Source: Mesosutterella porci
Lineage (GTDB): Bacteria; Pseudomonadota; Gammaproteobacteria; Burkholderiales; Burkholderiaceae_F
Assembly: GCF_022134585.1 (NCBI RefSeq)
Contig: NZ_JAKNCT010000004.1
Span: forward strand, 153,255-217,254
DNA: 64,000 bases
Direction: 5' to 3'
In this document: one piece after another, positions 1 through 8,152 of the stretch
How the letters are laid out: each line of letters begins with the position of its first letter
Position numbering within the stretch: the first letter of the stretch is position 1
Made by a program: the position numbers and the translations under genes
Notes under the pieces: generated by a model
Told to the model about the DNA's origin: nothing
The model's database searches: none
The model's input: only the letters and a program-made list of their open reading frames with translations

Positions 1-758
1 CCTGCTTCGTCTCCGATGAGGAGGGGCTCTCGCAGGGCACCTACGAGCTCGTGCGAGAGAACGTGATCCATGCGGACCTCGCCTTGATGGCCGAGTGCCG
101 CTATGACAACGTCGCAGTGGGCTTCCGCGGACGCTTCAGCTTCGAGGTGACGGTGAAGGGCAAGGCCGGCCACGCGAGCCGCTACCCGCAGGTGGGGGAG
201 AACGCCCTCATCAGCGCGGGGAAGCTCGCCGCCGCGATCGAAGCGCTGCCCACGCTCTCGCACCCGAAGCTCAACCGCGGGACCTGGTGCGTCCGTTACT
301 TGAGCGGCGGCAGCGCCGGGGCGCTTGTCGTCCCCGACAGCTGCTACATGTTCGTCGACCGCTACGTGGTGCCCGGCGAGACCGCGGAGCTCTGTATCTC
401 GCAGATCATGGAGGCGGCGAACGCCCTGGGCCTCGGCGGCAAGGTCTCCGTGCGGCTCAAGCCCCGCAAGAGCCCCTACATGCAGGCCTTCGCCATACCG
501 GAAGACCACGTGCTCGTGCGGACCCTGCAGCGCCACTACCGCGATGTGACCGGGGTGGATTTGCCGGTAGCCTACGACCCCTCGGTGTGCGACTCCAACA
601 TTCTCGCGGTCTCGCTCGGCATTCCTGTGGTCACTTTCGGGCCCTCAGGCGGCAACATGCACGGCGACAACGAGTACGGGGTCCCCGAGCAGGTGACCAA
701 CGCGCTTGAGATCTACAAGCGCCTCACCCGCGATCTGCTCAAGCCCGGCGCGGCTTGA
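1..758 (+). CDS. M20-family metallopeptidase, C-terminal part (5' end outside window)
   Basis: The reading frame is open from the window edge (in frame from base 3). It begins within the catalytic core: a DEEGLSQG segment around bases 18-41 looks like the M20 general-base Glu region. A lid/dimerisation domain follows (GKAGHASRYP at about bases 160-190), then a C-terminal GNMHGDNEYGV motif that supplies the last metal-ligand His in this family. Zinc-dependent hydrolysis of a peptide or N-acyl amino acid in the cytoplasm is known for the family; the substrate cannot be told from this piece. The stop is at 756-758 and is followed at once by a short inverted repeat. Family confidence is high; the specific name is unknown. 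Confidence 0.85.
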   Translation, partial: CFVSDEEGLSQGTYELVRENVIHADLALMAECRYDNVAVGFRGRFSFEVTVKGKAGHASRYPQVGENALISAGKLAAAIEALPTLSHPKLNRGTWCVRYLSGGSAGALVVPDSCYMFVDRYVVPGETAELCISQIMEAANALGLGGKVSVRLKPRKSPYMQAFAIPEDHVLVRTLQRHYRDVTGVDLPVAYDPSVCDSNILAVSLGIPVVTFGPSGGNMHGDNEYGVPEQVTNALEIYKRLTRDLLKPGAA

Positions 759-761
759 TTT

Positions 762-786
762 GTTACAGCTGACAACAGGCTGTAAC
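762..786. terminator. Inverted repeat after the M20 gene
   Basis: GTTACAGC (762-769) and GCTGTAAC (779-786) form a perfect 8-bp inverted repeat four bases after the M20 stop. There is no T-run, so it may be an operator or weak terminator rather than a classical intrinsic terminator. Confidence 0.4.
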
Positions 787-889
787 CATTCCGGGCCCAA
801 ACTTAAAATTCGTGACGGTTTCCTCCGCTCCGGACGGGTATGCTTGTGAGCACCGGGCTTCTCTCCGGGGCCCGGAAAAGGAGAATCAC

Positions 890-1324
890 ATGAACAGCAT
901 GGCAGGCAAGGCTGCTGCGGCAGCAGCCGCGCTCATGATCGGTGCGGCTCAGGCCGGTGCGGCCACCCAGGTCAATATTTCAATCGGCGACTCGGGCTAT
1001 TGGGGCGCTATCCCGATGGTGAACGGCCTGCGGCCTGACGTCTGGAACTCGACCCCGATCGTCGCGATCGGCGCGGCGATCGCCGGGACCTCGATCCTGT
1101 ATCTCAACGTTCCGGAAGCCCAACGCCGCGACTGGAGGCACTACTGCAGCCGCTACGACGCCTGCGGCCGTCCGGTGCGTTTCGTGAAGAACGACTGGTA
1201 CCGCCATCATTACGCCCCTGAATACCGCCGTCGGCATCCGGCCGCCATGCCGCCTGCGCGCGATGCGAGGGGGCCGGCTCCGCAGCGCGGGGGTCCGGGA
1301 GACCGCCCGGACGGAAGGCGCTGA
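890..1324 (+). CDS. Small exported protein of unknown function
   Basis: The start at 890 is chosen because AAAAGGAG lies seven bases upstream and the next residues form a signal peptide: a short polar start, an Ala-rich core, and cleavage probably after AQAGA. The mature part is about 120 residues. It has a hydrophobic Gly/Ile segment (PIVAIGAAIAGTS), a Cys pair (HYCSRYDAC), an Arg/Tyr-rich stretch (RPVRFVKNDWYRHHY) and a Pro/Arg-rich tail. Similar small secreted proteins with a PVxFV...W motif are common in Proteobacteria, but no function is known to me. The gene stands alone and ends in a good intrinsic terminator at 1399. Confidence 0.7.
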   Translation: MNSMAGKAAAAAAALMIGAAQAGAATQVNISIGDSGYWGAIPMVNGLRPDVWNSTPIVAIGAAIAGTSILYLNVPEAQRRDWRHYCSRYDACGRPVRFVKNDWYRHHYAPEYRRRHPAAMPPARDARGPAPQRGGPGDRPDGRR

Positions 1325-1398
1325 AAGCTTTAAGGCTGCCTGAAGCTCGGGCTCCCGGTTTTCTGGTCTTCCAGGACTCCGGGAGGTTCGAGAAAATC

Positions 1399-1431
1399 AA
1401 GCATCGTGAACAATTCTCGATGCTTTTTTTT
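1399..1431 (+). terminator. Intrinsic terminator
   Basis: AAGCATCG (1399-1406) pairs with CGATGCTT (1418-1425) and runs into a T-tract, ending the small exported protein gene. Confidence 0.85.
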
Positions 1432-1748
1432 ACTCCCGGGCGGACCGTCTGCCGTGTGCCGGACGACAGAAGGATGTCCTCTGAGAGCCGCATTTCTGTA
1501 CAGGCTTTTCACGCTGTATTAATGAGAGGGTCAGCCCCTGTGGCGGAGCATTACTCAGCGGCCATCCGCCATGAAACCTTCATTGGAAAACAAAAGGGCG
1601 CCCTTATTTCTTAAATGCCTTTAATTACCAATGCTTGACTCATTGAAATCCGGTAATTACCCTATTTGCTGCCTGGATCGTTGATCATGCGCCTGATTGA
1701 TTAATTTATGCTTGTGAATAATCTCTGCGGCTTCGGAGGAACAGGATC
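1432..1748. other. AT-rich leader before the glycosyltransferase
   Basis: No convincing gene was found. Base composition shifts from GC-rich to AT-rich near 1600, marking the edge of the polysaccharide patch. A GGAGGA ribosome-binding site sits at 1735-1740 before the GTG start of the next gene. Confidence 0.5.
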
Positions 1749-2759
1749 GTGAAACAGTTTGAATCGTCGTTTTTTGATGTATCTCATTTTATTGCGTCAG
1801 AAAAAATATTTAATTATCTGCCAGCCGACGATGCCCGGGAGCAAATTCACGTTTCTTATAACGTTAACGATGCGTATATTCCGTTTATGGGCGCCTCAAT
1901 GGTTTCTGTCATAGAAAACAATAAGGGTGCGTCGCTTTCATTTCACATTTTTACAGACGGGTACAGCGATGGCAGTGAGGAAAACATTAGGAAAACAGCC
2001 CAGAAATTTCACTGCTGCTGCTATTTATATCGTGTGAATATGGAGCCGTTTAAGGATTTCCATATTAAGGTTTCACGTTTCTCACGTGTAACCTACGTCA
2101 GACTGTATATGCCGAAGGTATTGGGAAAATATGCAGACAGGTATATTTATGCGGACTCCGATACCATGTGCATTTCTTCATTAAAGCCTCTGATGCACCT
2201 GGATATGAAAGGCTATGCCATAGCCGCGGCCGCTGATCGTCCTGATTCCGTCAAATACAGATCTGAATATTTGAAGCTAAAGAATGGAAGATATTTCAAC
2301 GATGGCATTATGCTAGTGGACTGTAAGCAGTGGGAGAAAGACCATATTACGGAAAAAGCCTTTTCTTTCCAATGCGAACCGAAAGAGCGTTTTTTAGGGC
2401 AAAGCCAGGATATACTGAATTTGGTTTTTGACGGAAATCTTTATTTTCTGCCGCATGCCTATAATATAACGGACGGCGGAGATGATTATGATACTGACCA
2501 GGGAGTGTTTATTCACTGGGCCGGAAGAAGAAAGCCGTGGAACATGGTCCTGACGCCCTTCGATGCCCAATGGCGCAAATATAATGCTTTATCGCCCTGG
2601 CCCACTGTTACGAATATTCTGCCGATTAAAAAACCTGAAAATTATCATGATTTCCAACAGTGGGGACGATATCAGAAAAAGCATGGAAATCTGGCGGGAT
2701 ATTTTAAGGGGATATTTTGGTATTCGTGGCTGCGGATGCGCTATAAACTGCATCTTTAA
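1749..2759 (+). CDS. Glycosyltransferase family 8 (LPS glycosyltransferase-like)
   Basis: The protein has 336 residues and starts at GTG 1749, with GGAGGA eight bases upstream. GT8 hallmarks are visible. The N-terminal IHVSYNVNDAYIPFMGASMVS strand carries the nucleotide-sugar binding motif. YADSDTMC near residue 135 holds the metal-binding DxD. YFNDGIMLVD follows near residue 190, QDILN near 220 and a C-terminal HWAGRRKPW. It probably transfers a hexose from a UDP-sugar to lipopolysaccharide core or another glycan at the inner face of the membrane, as WaaJ/RfaJ-type enzymes do. No transmembrane segment is apparent. It is much richer in A+T than the neighbouring metabolic genes, which suggests transfer. 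The next gene is a nucleotide-sugar epimerase about 170 bp downstream. Confidence 0.88.
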   Translation: MKQFESSFFDVSHFIASEKIFNYLPADDAREQIHVSYNVNDAYIPFMGASMVSVIENNKGASLSFHIFTDGYSDGSEENIRKTAQKFHCCCYLYRVNMEPFKDFHIKVSRFSRVTYVRLYMPKVLGKYADRYIYADSDTMCISSLKPLMHLDMKGYAIAAAADRPDSVKYRSEYLKLKNGRYFNDGIMLVDCKQWEKDHITEKAFSFQCEPKERFLGQSQDILNLVFDGNLYFLPHAYNITDGGDDYDTDQGVFIHWAGRRKPWNMVLTPFDAQWRKYNALSPWPTVTNILPIKKPENYHDFQQWGRYQKKHGNLAGYFKGIFWYSWLRMRYKLHL

Positions 2760-2930
2760 ACGATTCGGCTGCCGCAATAGGGATTTACGGATCGCTGTAA
2801 AATCTAAAGGGCCGTGCTTCGGCGATTATTTCTAATCAGCCAGGCTGAAGAATCAGGCGAAGCCAATTAGAAAGCATATGCGCGGGCTGTTTTTTCCCGT
2901 GCCTGAAACAAAGACAGGGTGCCGACTGTT

Positions 2931-3932
2931 ATGGCAGATTTCAAAGCGTTTGACAAAACAAGCAAAGTATTGATAACCGGGGCGGCCGGTTTTATTGGCT
3001 TTCATCTGGCCAGGCGGCTGCTGTCGCTGGGGGCCTCTGTCCTTGGATTTGACAACCTCAATGATTACTATGATGTTTCTTTAAAGGAAAGCCGCCTGGC
3101 TATTCTTGGCCGGTTTCCGCGATTCACCTTTGTCAAAGGTGATTTGGCCGATGAAAAAGCCGTGATGGGATTGTTTGAGTCCTTTCATCCGGATATCGTT
3201 GTGAATCTGGCGGCCCAGGCCGGGGTGCGTTACAGCATCGACCATCCCCGTTCTTATATTGATTCCAATATTGTGGGTTTTTTCAATATCCTTGAAGCCT
3301 GCCGCCGACATAAAGTCGCGCATCTGCTGTTCGCATCCAGCTCGTCTGTGTATGGCAATCAGCAGAAAACGCCTTTTTCAACGGCCGACAATGTGGATCA
3401 TCCCATCAGTCTCTATGCGGCGACCAAGAAGTCTGACGAGCTGATGGCTTATGCCTACAGTCATCTGTACGGGATTCCGGCAACGGGACTGCGTTTCTTT
3501 ACGGTTTATGGGCCCTTTGGCCGCCCGGACATGGCCTATTTCAAGTTTGCCAATAAAATCCGCAGGGGAGAAGCGATCCAGATCTACAACCACGGGGATA
3601 TGTACCGGGATTTTACCTACGTGGACGACATCGTTACCGGCATTGAACACATGCTGTGCAATCCGCCCAGGAAAAATGAACTGGGCGACGCTTATAAAGT
3701 CTATAACATTGGCAACCATCAGCCAGAACAGCTGATGCATTTCATCGAAGTCCTGGAACAGGCCCTGGGGAAAAAAGCCAAAAAGGAATATCTGCCCATG
3801 CAGCCCGGCGATGTGTACCAGACCTATGCCGATGTCAGCGAGCTGCAGCGCGATTTTGACTTTAAGCCGGAAACGACCATTGAAGAAGGGCTGGGGAAAT
3901 TCGCCCAATGGTATAAAACTTACTATAAATAA
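2931..3932 (+). CDS. NAD-dependent sugar epimerase (UDP-glucuronate 4-epimerase-like)
   Basis: This is an extended short-chain dehydrogenase. It has an N-terminal Rossmann motif GAAGFIGFHLA and the family signature FDNLNDYYDVSLK. NLAAQAGVRYS follows, then the catalytic SSSVYG...YAATKKS (YxxxK) pair near residues 140-160. The DNLNDYYD block is typical of UDP-glucuronate 4-epimerases (WbnF/Cap1J-like), which make UDP-galacturonate for capsule or O-antigen. ATG 2931 is chosen because homologues begin close to the Rossmann strand; an in-frame GTG at 2919 is possible. Length fits the family. It lies with the GT8 gene in an AT-rich patch, so both probably modify surface glycans. Confidence 0.88.
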   Translation: MADFKAFDKTSKVLITGAAGFIGFHLARRLLSLGASVLGFDNLNDYYDVSLKESRLAILGRFPRFTFVKGDLADEKAVMGLFESFHPDIVVNLAAQAGVRYSIDHPRSYIDSNIVGFFNILEACRRHKVAHLLFASSSSVYGNQQKTPFSTADNVDHPISLYAATKKSDELMAYAYSHLYGIPATGLRFFTVYGPFGRPDMAYFKFANKIRRGEAIQIYNHGDMYRDFTYVDDIVTGIEHMLCNPPRKNELGDAYKVYNIGNHQPEQLMHFIEVLEQALGKKAKKEYLPMQPGDVYQTYADVSELQRDFDFKPETTIEEGLGKFAQWYKTYYK

Positions 3933-4194
3933 CAGAGGCGTGGGTTTCCTGAAAGCGGATTGGCTGCTTTTGCCTCTTGTCCCTTAAAAAGTCTGCCCCG
4001 TTTAAGTTGATAAAACGGAAAAAGGCGGACTCTTTTCTCTTGACGCTGAATTCAGCAGTCTGTCGCCACCTTGTTCCTTGCAGAGGCGGGCTGCCTCTGC
4101 GCCGGGCAACATATTGGGCGGCAGACTAAGCCCTCTTTTTAGGGGATTCTTATTCTGCCGCCCCAAAACTGCAGCGTGTTTGCAATTCCGGCCG

Positions 4195-4224
4195 CTTTTC
4201 CCGGGGTTCAGCCCCCGGGAAAAG
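4195..4224. terminator. Stem-loop after ahpC
   Basis: CTTTTCCCGGGG (4195-4206) and CCCCGGGAAAAG (4213-4224) form a perfect 12-bp stem with a 6-base loop, five bases past the ahpC stop. It probably ends or protects the ahpC transcript, although the T-tract is poor on the minus strand. Confidence 0.6.
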
Positions 4225-4229
4225 AGCGA

Positions 4230-4793
4230 TCAGATCTTTCCGACGAGATCAATGCCGGGCTTCAGGGTCTTCTTGCCGGGCTTCCAGCGGGCGGGACAGG
4301 CGAGGTCGCCGTGCTCGCGCACATACTGCAGGGCTTCGACCTGGCGCAGCAGTTCCTCGGCGTTGCGGCCGATGTTGCCGTCCACCACTTCGTAGGCCTT
4401 GATGCGGCCGTCGGGGTCCACGACAAAGGTGCCGCGCTCGGCCTGGCCCGCCTTTTCAATGAGCACGCCGAAGTCGCGGGAAAGCTCATGGTTGCTGTCC
4501 GAGAGCATCGGGAAGCGCAGCGCGCGGATCGTCTCCGAGGCGTCGTGCCAGGCCTTGTGCACGAACTGGGAGTCGGTCGACACGGAGAAAACTTCGCAAC
4601 CGATCTTCTTGAAGGCCTCGTACTGGTCGTTCAGGTCGGAGAGCTCGGTCGGGCACACGAAAGTAAAGTCCGCGGGATAGAACATGAAGACGGACCACTT
4701 GCCGAGAATGTCCTTCTTGCTCACGGTGATGAACTTGTCGGCCTGGTAGGCGGAGGCGGTGAAGTCGGCAACTTCCTTGTTGATGAGAGACAT
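4230..4793 (-). CDS. ahpC: Alkyl hydroperoxide reductase subunit C (typical 2-Cys peroxiredoxin)
   Basis: The protein has 187 residues, the usual AhpC length. The peroxidatic Cys lies in FTFVCPTEL (about residue 47) and the resolving Cys in ACPARWKPG (about residue 166). The fold markers MFYPADF and GTFVVDPDGRI are also present. It reduces hydrogen peroxide, organic peroxides and peroxynitrite in the cytoplasm. No ahpF follows; the gene is alone and ends in a strong stem-loop. About 75 bp upstream of the start is an AT-rich stretch with GAGAATGATTTTTATTTT (4865-4882). It resembles a degenerate Fur-type site and may hold the promoter. Identity is sure; regulation is inferred. Confidence 0.95.
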   Translation of the reverse strand: MSLINKEVADFTASAYQADKFITVSKKDILGKWSVFMFYPADFTFVCPTELSDLNDQYEAFKKIGCEVFSVSTDSQFVHKAWHDASETIRALRFPMLSDSNHELSRDFGVLIEKAGQAERGTFVVDPDGRIKAYEVVDGNIGRNAEELLRQVEALQYVREHGDLACPARWKPGKKTLKPGIDLVGKI

Positions 4794-5465
4794 GGATGTT
4801 TTTCCTTGGCGTAAAAAAGGGCCGAAAAAAGCGTTTCTGCGATCGAGGCCCTTTGGTTCGTATCGAGAATGATTTTTATTTTACGAATAATATCCGACAA
4901 AGCCACTCAGGTTTTCCCTCTCCTCCGAAAGAAGGGCGGCGGGGCCTTGAGCGCAGGGGATAGGCCAAAAGGGCAGGAAGCAAAGAGGGGGCAGGGCCGG
5001 GGCGCCGTCCCCGGCCTGAAGTCTCAGCATCGGGGGAAAAAGGGCTTTGCCAAGGGTTTCGGGGCGGCGGGCAAGAGAAAGCCGCCTGCCGAACGCTGCT
5101 CCTTTAGGAAAATCCGGGGAAGTTCTCCTTTGTCTCCCCGTCTTTAAGGGCGGAAGGTCTGCGCTTTTTTTGAGCGCACGACGTCAGGCAGCCGGGGCAA
5201 CCTTTTTATTTCACCTTGAAAAAATCATAGAACGATTGTTTATAACTATTAAATAACAATGAAAGCGTGATTCTGCCGGCGCCAGCCTTCATTCCGCCGG
5301 CGGCTTTTTTGAGCCGCCTCTGTTGACCGCAGGGCCCGGCAGAAAATAAAACGTCATTTTTCGCACCGCGAAACATGATTTAAAAATTTGACGCGAAGTC
5401 AGATAGTTGTTTCTGAATCCGCGCAATTCCAGAACAACAGGCAGTTTTCATGAGGAGACCTCACC
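4794..5465. other. Long intergenic region between ahpC and dcuC
   Basis: No supported protein gene was found. It holds the ahpC promoter region (about 4840-4900), a GC-rich middle, and an orphan intrinsic terminator at 5275-5310 preceded by an AT-rich promoter-like stretch at 5220-5265. The dcuC promoter region lies in 5340-5450. A short untranslated RNA ending at 5310 is possible but unproven. Confidence 0.45.
5275..5310 (+). terminator. Orphan intrinsic terminator
   Basis: GCCGGCG (5275-5281) pairs with CGCCGGC (5295-5301), followed by T6. No plus-strand gene ends just upstream, so it may close a small RNA. Confidence 0.65.
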
Positions 5466-6836
5466 ATGGAATATCTGGCGTCATTTCTAGCGGTGCTTGT
5501 GACCATTGCCACAGGGTGGCTTGTCATCAAGCGATATCCCACTGTCATTGTCCTTCTGGGCTCGGGCCTGATCATGATCGCGATTGCGATCCTGTTCGGG
5601 GCCGACCACATCCTCCCCAAAGGCGCGAAGTCCACGGGGCTTGTCTGGTTCGACCTCGTCGACCTGATCCGGCTCGCGAGCGTGAAGCAGGTAGCCGGCA
5701 TCGGCATGATCATCATGGTGGCCGGGGGCTTTGCGAAGTACATGGAGCGCATCGGCGCTTCAGGCGCCCTGGTGAAGGTCTGCATTTCCCCGCTTAAGGC
5801 GCTTAAGAGCCCGTACCTCGTGCTCGCGCTCTGCTATATGCTGGGCGCGGCGATGTGCCCGGTCGTCCCGAGCCACGGAGGGCTGGCGATGCTGCTGCTC
5901 ACCACGATGTACCCGATCCTGCTCAAGCTCGGAGTCTCCCGGGCGGGTGCGGCGGCCGCCATCTTCTGCTCGGGCACGATCGGCATGGGGCCCGGCACCG
6001 GCACGGCCCTCTTCGCGGCCAAAATCGCCGACATCGAGCCGATTGTCTATTTCGTTCAGTACCAGCTGCCCGTTGCGATCCCGATGATCATCACGATCGC
6101 GGTGCTCAATTTCTTCGTTCAGCGCTACTACGACCGGAAGAATGATGACGTCTATACGGACTCCGTTTTTGACAGCGGAAAGCTGATGCCGGTCGGCCCC
6201 TCGGGCTATGCGATTCTGCCGGTGCTGCCGATCGCGCTCCTTTGCGTGTTCTCGAAGTTCGGCTACCAGTCGATCCAGCTCAATACCGTGACCGCGCTCT
6301 TTCTCGCCTGGATCATCGGCGTCGTGGTTGAGCTCATCCGCCGCCGCGACCTGATGAAGGTCTGCGAGGACGCAATGGCGATGATCAAGGGCATGGGGTC
6401 GCTCTTCACCACGATCGTCTCGCTCATTATCGCGGCTCAGATCTTCGCGACCGGCATCAAGCTGTGCGGGTTGATTGACCTGCTTCTCAAATGCGCGAAC
6501 TACGGTGGCTTCGGCATGACCGGGATGGCCGGTGTCCTTTCGGGTCTGATCGCGATCGTCGCCTTCCTCACAGGCAGCGGCGTGGGCGCGCTCACGAGTC
6601 TGGGGTCCATCGCGACCGATGTGGCCGCGGGCCTGGGCGGGGACGTGACCCAGCTCATCTCCTCCATGCAGTTTACGGCGGGGCTCGCCCGCGGTATCTC
6701 GCCAGTGGCGGGCGCCACGATTGTGGTGGCCGCCGCGGCCGGCATCACGCCGATCGCCATCATCCGCCGCACGGCGATCCCGATGCTCGGGGGCTGGATC
6801 GTGATGATGATCGGCAACTATCTTCTTCTGGGCTGA
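5466..6836 (+). CDS. dcuC: DcuC-family C4-dicarboxylate transporter
   Basis: The 456-residue membrane protein has about 11-12 hydrophobic segments along its length and matches DcuC in size (about 460 residues). Shared regions include the N-terminal MIIMVAGGFAKYMERIGASG, the central ISRxGAAAA-like block (VSRAGAAAAIFCSGTIG), FLTGSGVGALTSLG in the second half, and the C-terminal GRTLSPVSG-like segment (GLARGISPVAGATIVVAAAAG). DcuC carriers move succinate, fumarate or related C4 acids across the inner membrane during anaerobic growth. AGGAGA lies eight bases before the ATG. The downstream M20 amidohydrolase is about 95 bp away in the same direction, so the pair may import and then cleave an acylated amino acid or related acid. 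The substrate is inferred. Confidence 0.85.
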   Translation: MEYLASFLAVLVTIATGWLVIKRYPTVIVLLGSGLIMIAIAILFGADHILPKGAKSTGLVWFDLVDLIRLASVKQVAGIGMIIMVAGGFAKYMERIGASGALVKVCISPLKALKSPYLVLALCYMLGAAMCPVVPSHGGLAMLLLTTMYPILLKLGVSRAGAAAAIFCSGTIGMGPGTGTALFAAKIADIEPIVYFVQYQLPVAIPMIITIAVLNFFVQRYYDRKNDDVYTDSVFDSGKLMPVGPSGYAILPVLPIALLCVFSKFGYQSIQLNTVTALFLAWIIGVVVELIRRRDLMKVCEDAMAMIKGMGSLFTTIVSLIIAAQIFATGIKLCGLIDLLLKCANYGGFGMTGMAGVLSGLIAIVAFLTGSGVGALTSLGSIATDVAAGLGGDVTQLISSMQFTAGLARGISPVAGATIVVAAAAGITPIAIIRRTAIPMLGGWIVMMIGNYLLLG

Positions 6837-6868
6837 AGCAGGCCGGTCCCGACCGCCTCTTTCTCTCA

Positions 6869-6886
6869 TTTTTTTTTTGGGGGGGG
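6869..6886 (+). repeat. T10-G8 homopolymer tract between dcuC and the amidohydrolase
   Basis: Ten T (6869-6878) run straight into eight G (6879-6886), then A and five more G. It lies 45-63 bases before the next start codon. Such tracts slip easily and can change transcript folding or promoter spacing. Confidence 0.7.
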
Positions 6887-6931
6887 AGGGGGAGGAAGGG
6901 ACGGCCCGGGCGGACATAAAAGAGGCGCAAT

Positions 6932-8152
6932 ATGAATCCTGATATTTATGAGGCAATCAAGGCCGAGGCCCGCGCAATGCAGGACTCGATCGTGGGCTGG
7001 AGGCACCATCTGCACGAGAACCCCGAGCTTTCCTTCAAGGAGACGGGCACCACGGAGTTCATCCGCAGGGAGCTTGAGTCCTTTGGCTACAGGGACATCC
7101 AGGTGGGGTTCGGCCCGGTCGGAACGGGGCTTTGCACGTACGTGGGGCAGGGCGGCCGCTGCGTGGGGCTGCGCTGCGACATCGACGCGCTGCCGATTGC
7201 CGAGCAGACAGGGCTGCTCTACCAGTCGAAGAACCCCGGGGTCATGCACGCCTGCGGGCATGACGCCCATGCCGCCTGCATGCTCGCTGCCGCCCGAATC
7301 CTGAAGCTATACGAGAAAGATCTGCCGGTGCGGGTGAAAATCTTTTTCCAGCCCGCGGAAGAGACGCGCACGAAGATTTTTGAAAAGCCGCTCTCTGGGG
7401 CGGGCTACGTCGTGCGCAGCGGCGCGCTCGAAGGCGTGGACGCGATGTTCGGCATGCACGTCTGGGGGATATTCGAGGCCGGGAAGGTCTTTGTCCGCGA
7501 GGGCGCGACTATGATGGCTTCGGGGCGCTTCAGCCTGAAGGTGATCGGCAAGGGCACTCACGGCGCGAGCCCTCACCTGGGGTGCGATCCGGTCACGACG
7601 GCCTCCCAGATCGTCTGCGGTCTGCAGACGATCGTCTCGCGGGAAACGAGTCCGATCGAACCCGCACTGATCACGGTGGGCACCATCCACGGGGGGACCG
7701 CGACCAACGTGATCCCGCAGGAAGTAACGCTCTCGGGCACGATCCGGGCAGCGCGCGAGGATCTGGTGCGGTTTATGGGCAAGCGGCTGGGGGAGCTTGC
7801 ATCGCTCACCGCGCAGGCCCATCGCTGCAGGACCGAATACAGCCTCCTCATCAACGGGCCGGCCGTGATGAATAACCCGGCGATGGTCTCGGTGGTGCGC
7901 AGCGCGGCAGGCGCGATTCTAGGAAGCGGGCGTGTGAAGGACGTCGACATGCTCACGGGCTCGGAGGACTTTCGTGAATATTCCGCCCGGGTTCCGTCCT
8001 GTCTTTACTTCATGGGCATGAAGGACGAGGGAAAGGGCGTTGGCCAGCCTCAGCACGATCCCGCCTTTCTCGTAAACGACGCGGTGCTCTCAGATGCCGC
8101 AGCCGTGATGGCGGCCATTCCGTTTGCCTTCGGGCAGGCCTGCCAGGGCTAG
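6932..8152 (+). CDS. M20D-family amidohydrolase (hippurate/IAA-amino-acid hydrolase type)
   Basis: The 406-residue cytoplasmic metallohydrolase carries the family motifs. These are MHACGHDAHAACML with metal ligands near residue 105, FFQPAEET with the catalytic Glu pair, FGMHVWG, the lid-domain GKGTHGASPHLGCDP, NVIPQEVTLSGTIRA, and a C-terminal LTGSEDFREYS. The family cleaves N-acyl or N-benzoyl amino acids. It follows dcuC with about 95 bp between them. Its 3' end overlaps the convergent LysR gene by 4 bp, suggesting a locus of transporter, hydrolase and regulator. Substrate is unknown. Confidence 0.9.
   Translation: MNPDIYEAIKAEARAMQDSIVGWRHHLHENPELSFKETGTTEFIRRELESFGYRDIQVGFGPVGTGLCTYVGQGGRCVGLRCDIDALPIAEQTGLLYQSKNPGVMHACGHDAHAACMLAAARILKLYEKDLPVRVKIFFQPAEETRTKIFEKPLSGAGYVVRSGALEGVDAMFGMHVWGIFEAGKVFVREGATMMASGRFSLKVIGKGTHGASPHLGCDPVTTASQIVCGLQTIVSRETSPIEPALITVGTIHGGTATNVIPQEVTLSGTIRAAREDLVRFMGKRLGELASLTAQAHRCRTEYSLLINGPAVMNNPAMVSVVRSAAGAILGSGRVKDVDMLTGSEDFREYSARVPSCLYFMGMKDEGKGVGQPQHDPAFLVNDAVLSDAAAVMAAIPFAFGQACQG

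Noticed and set aside
2563..2835. Small open frames overlapping the 3' end of the glycosyltransferase
   Set aside because: They overlap a well-supported gene in other frames and have no features of their own.
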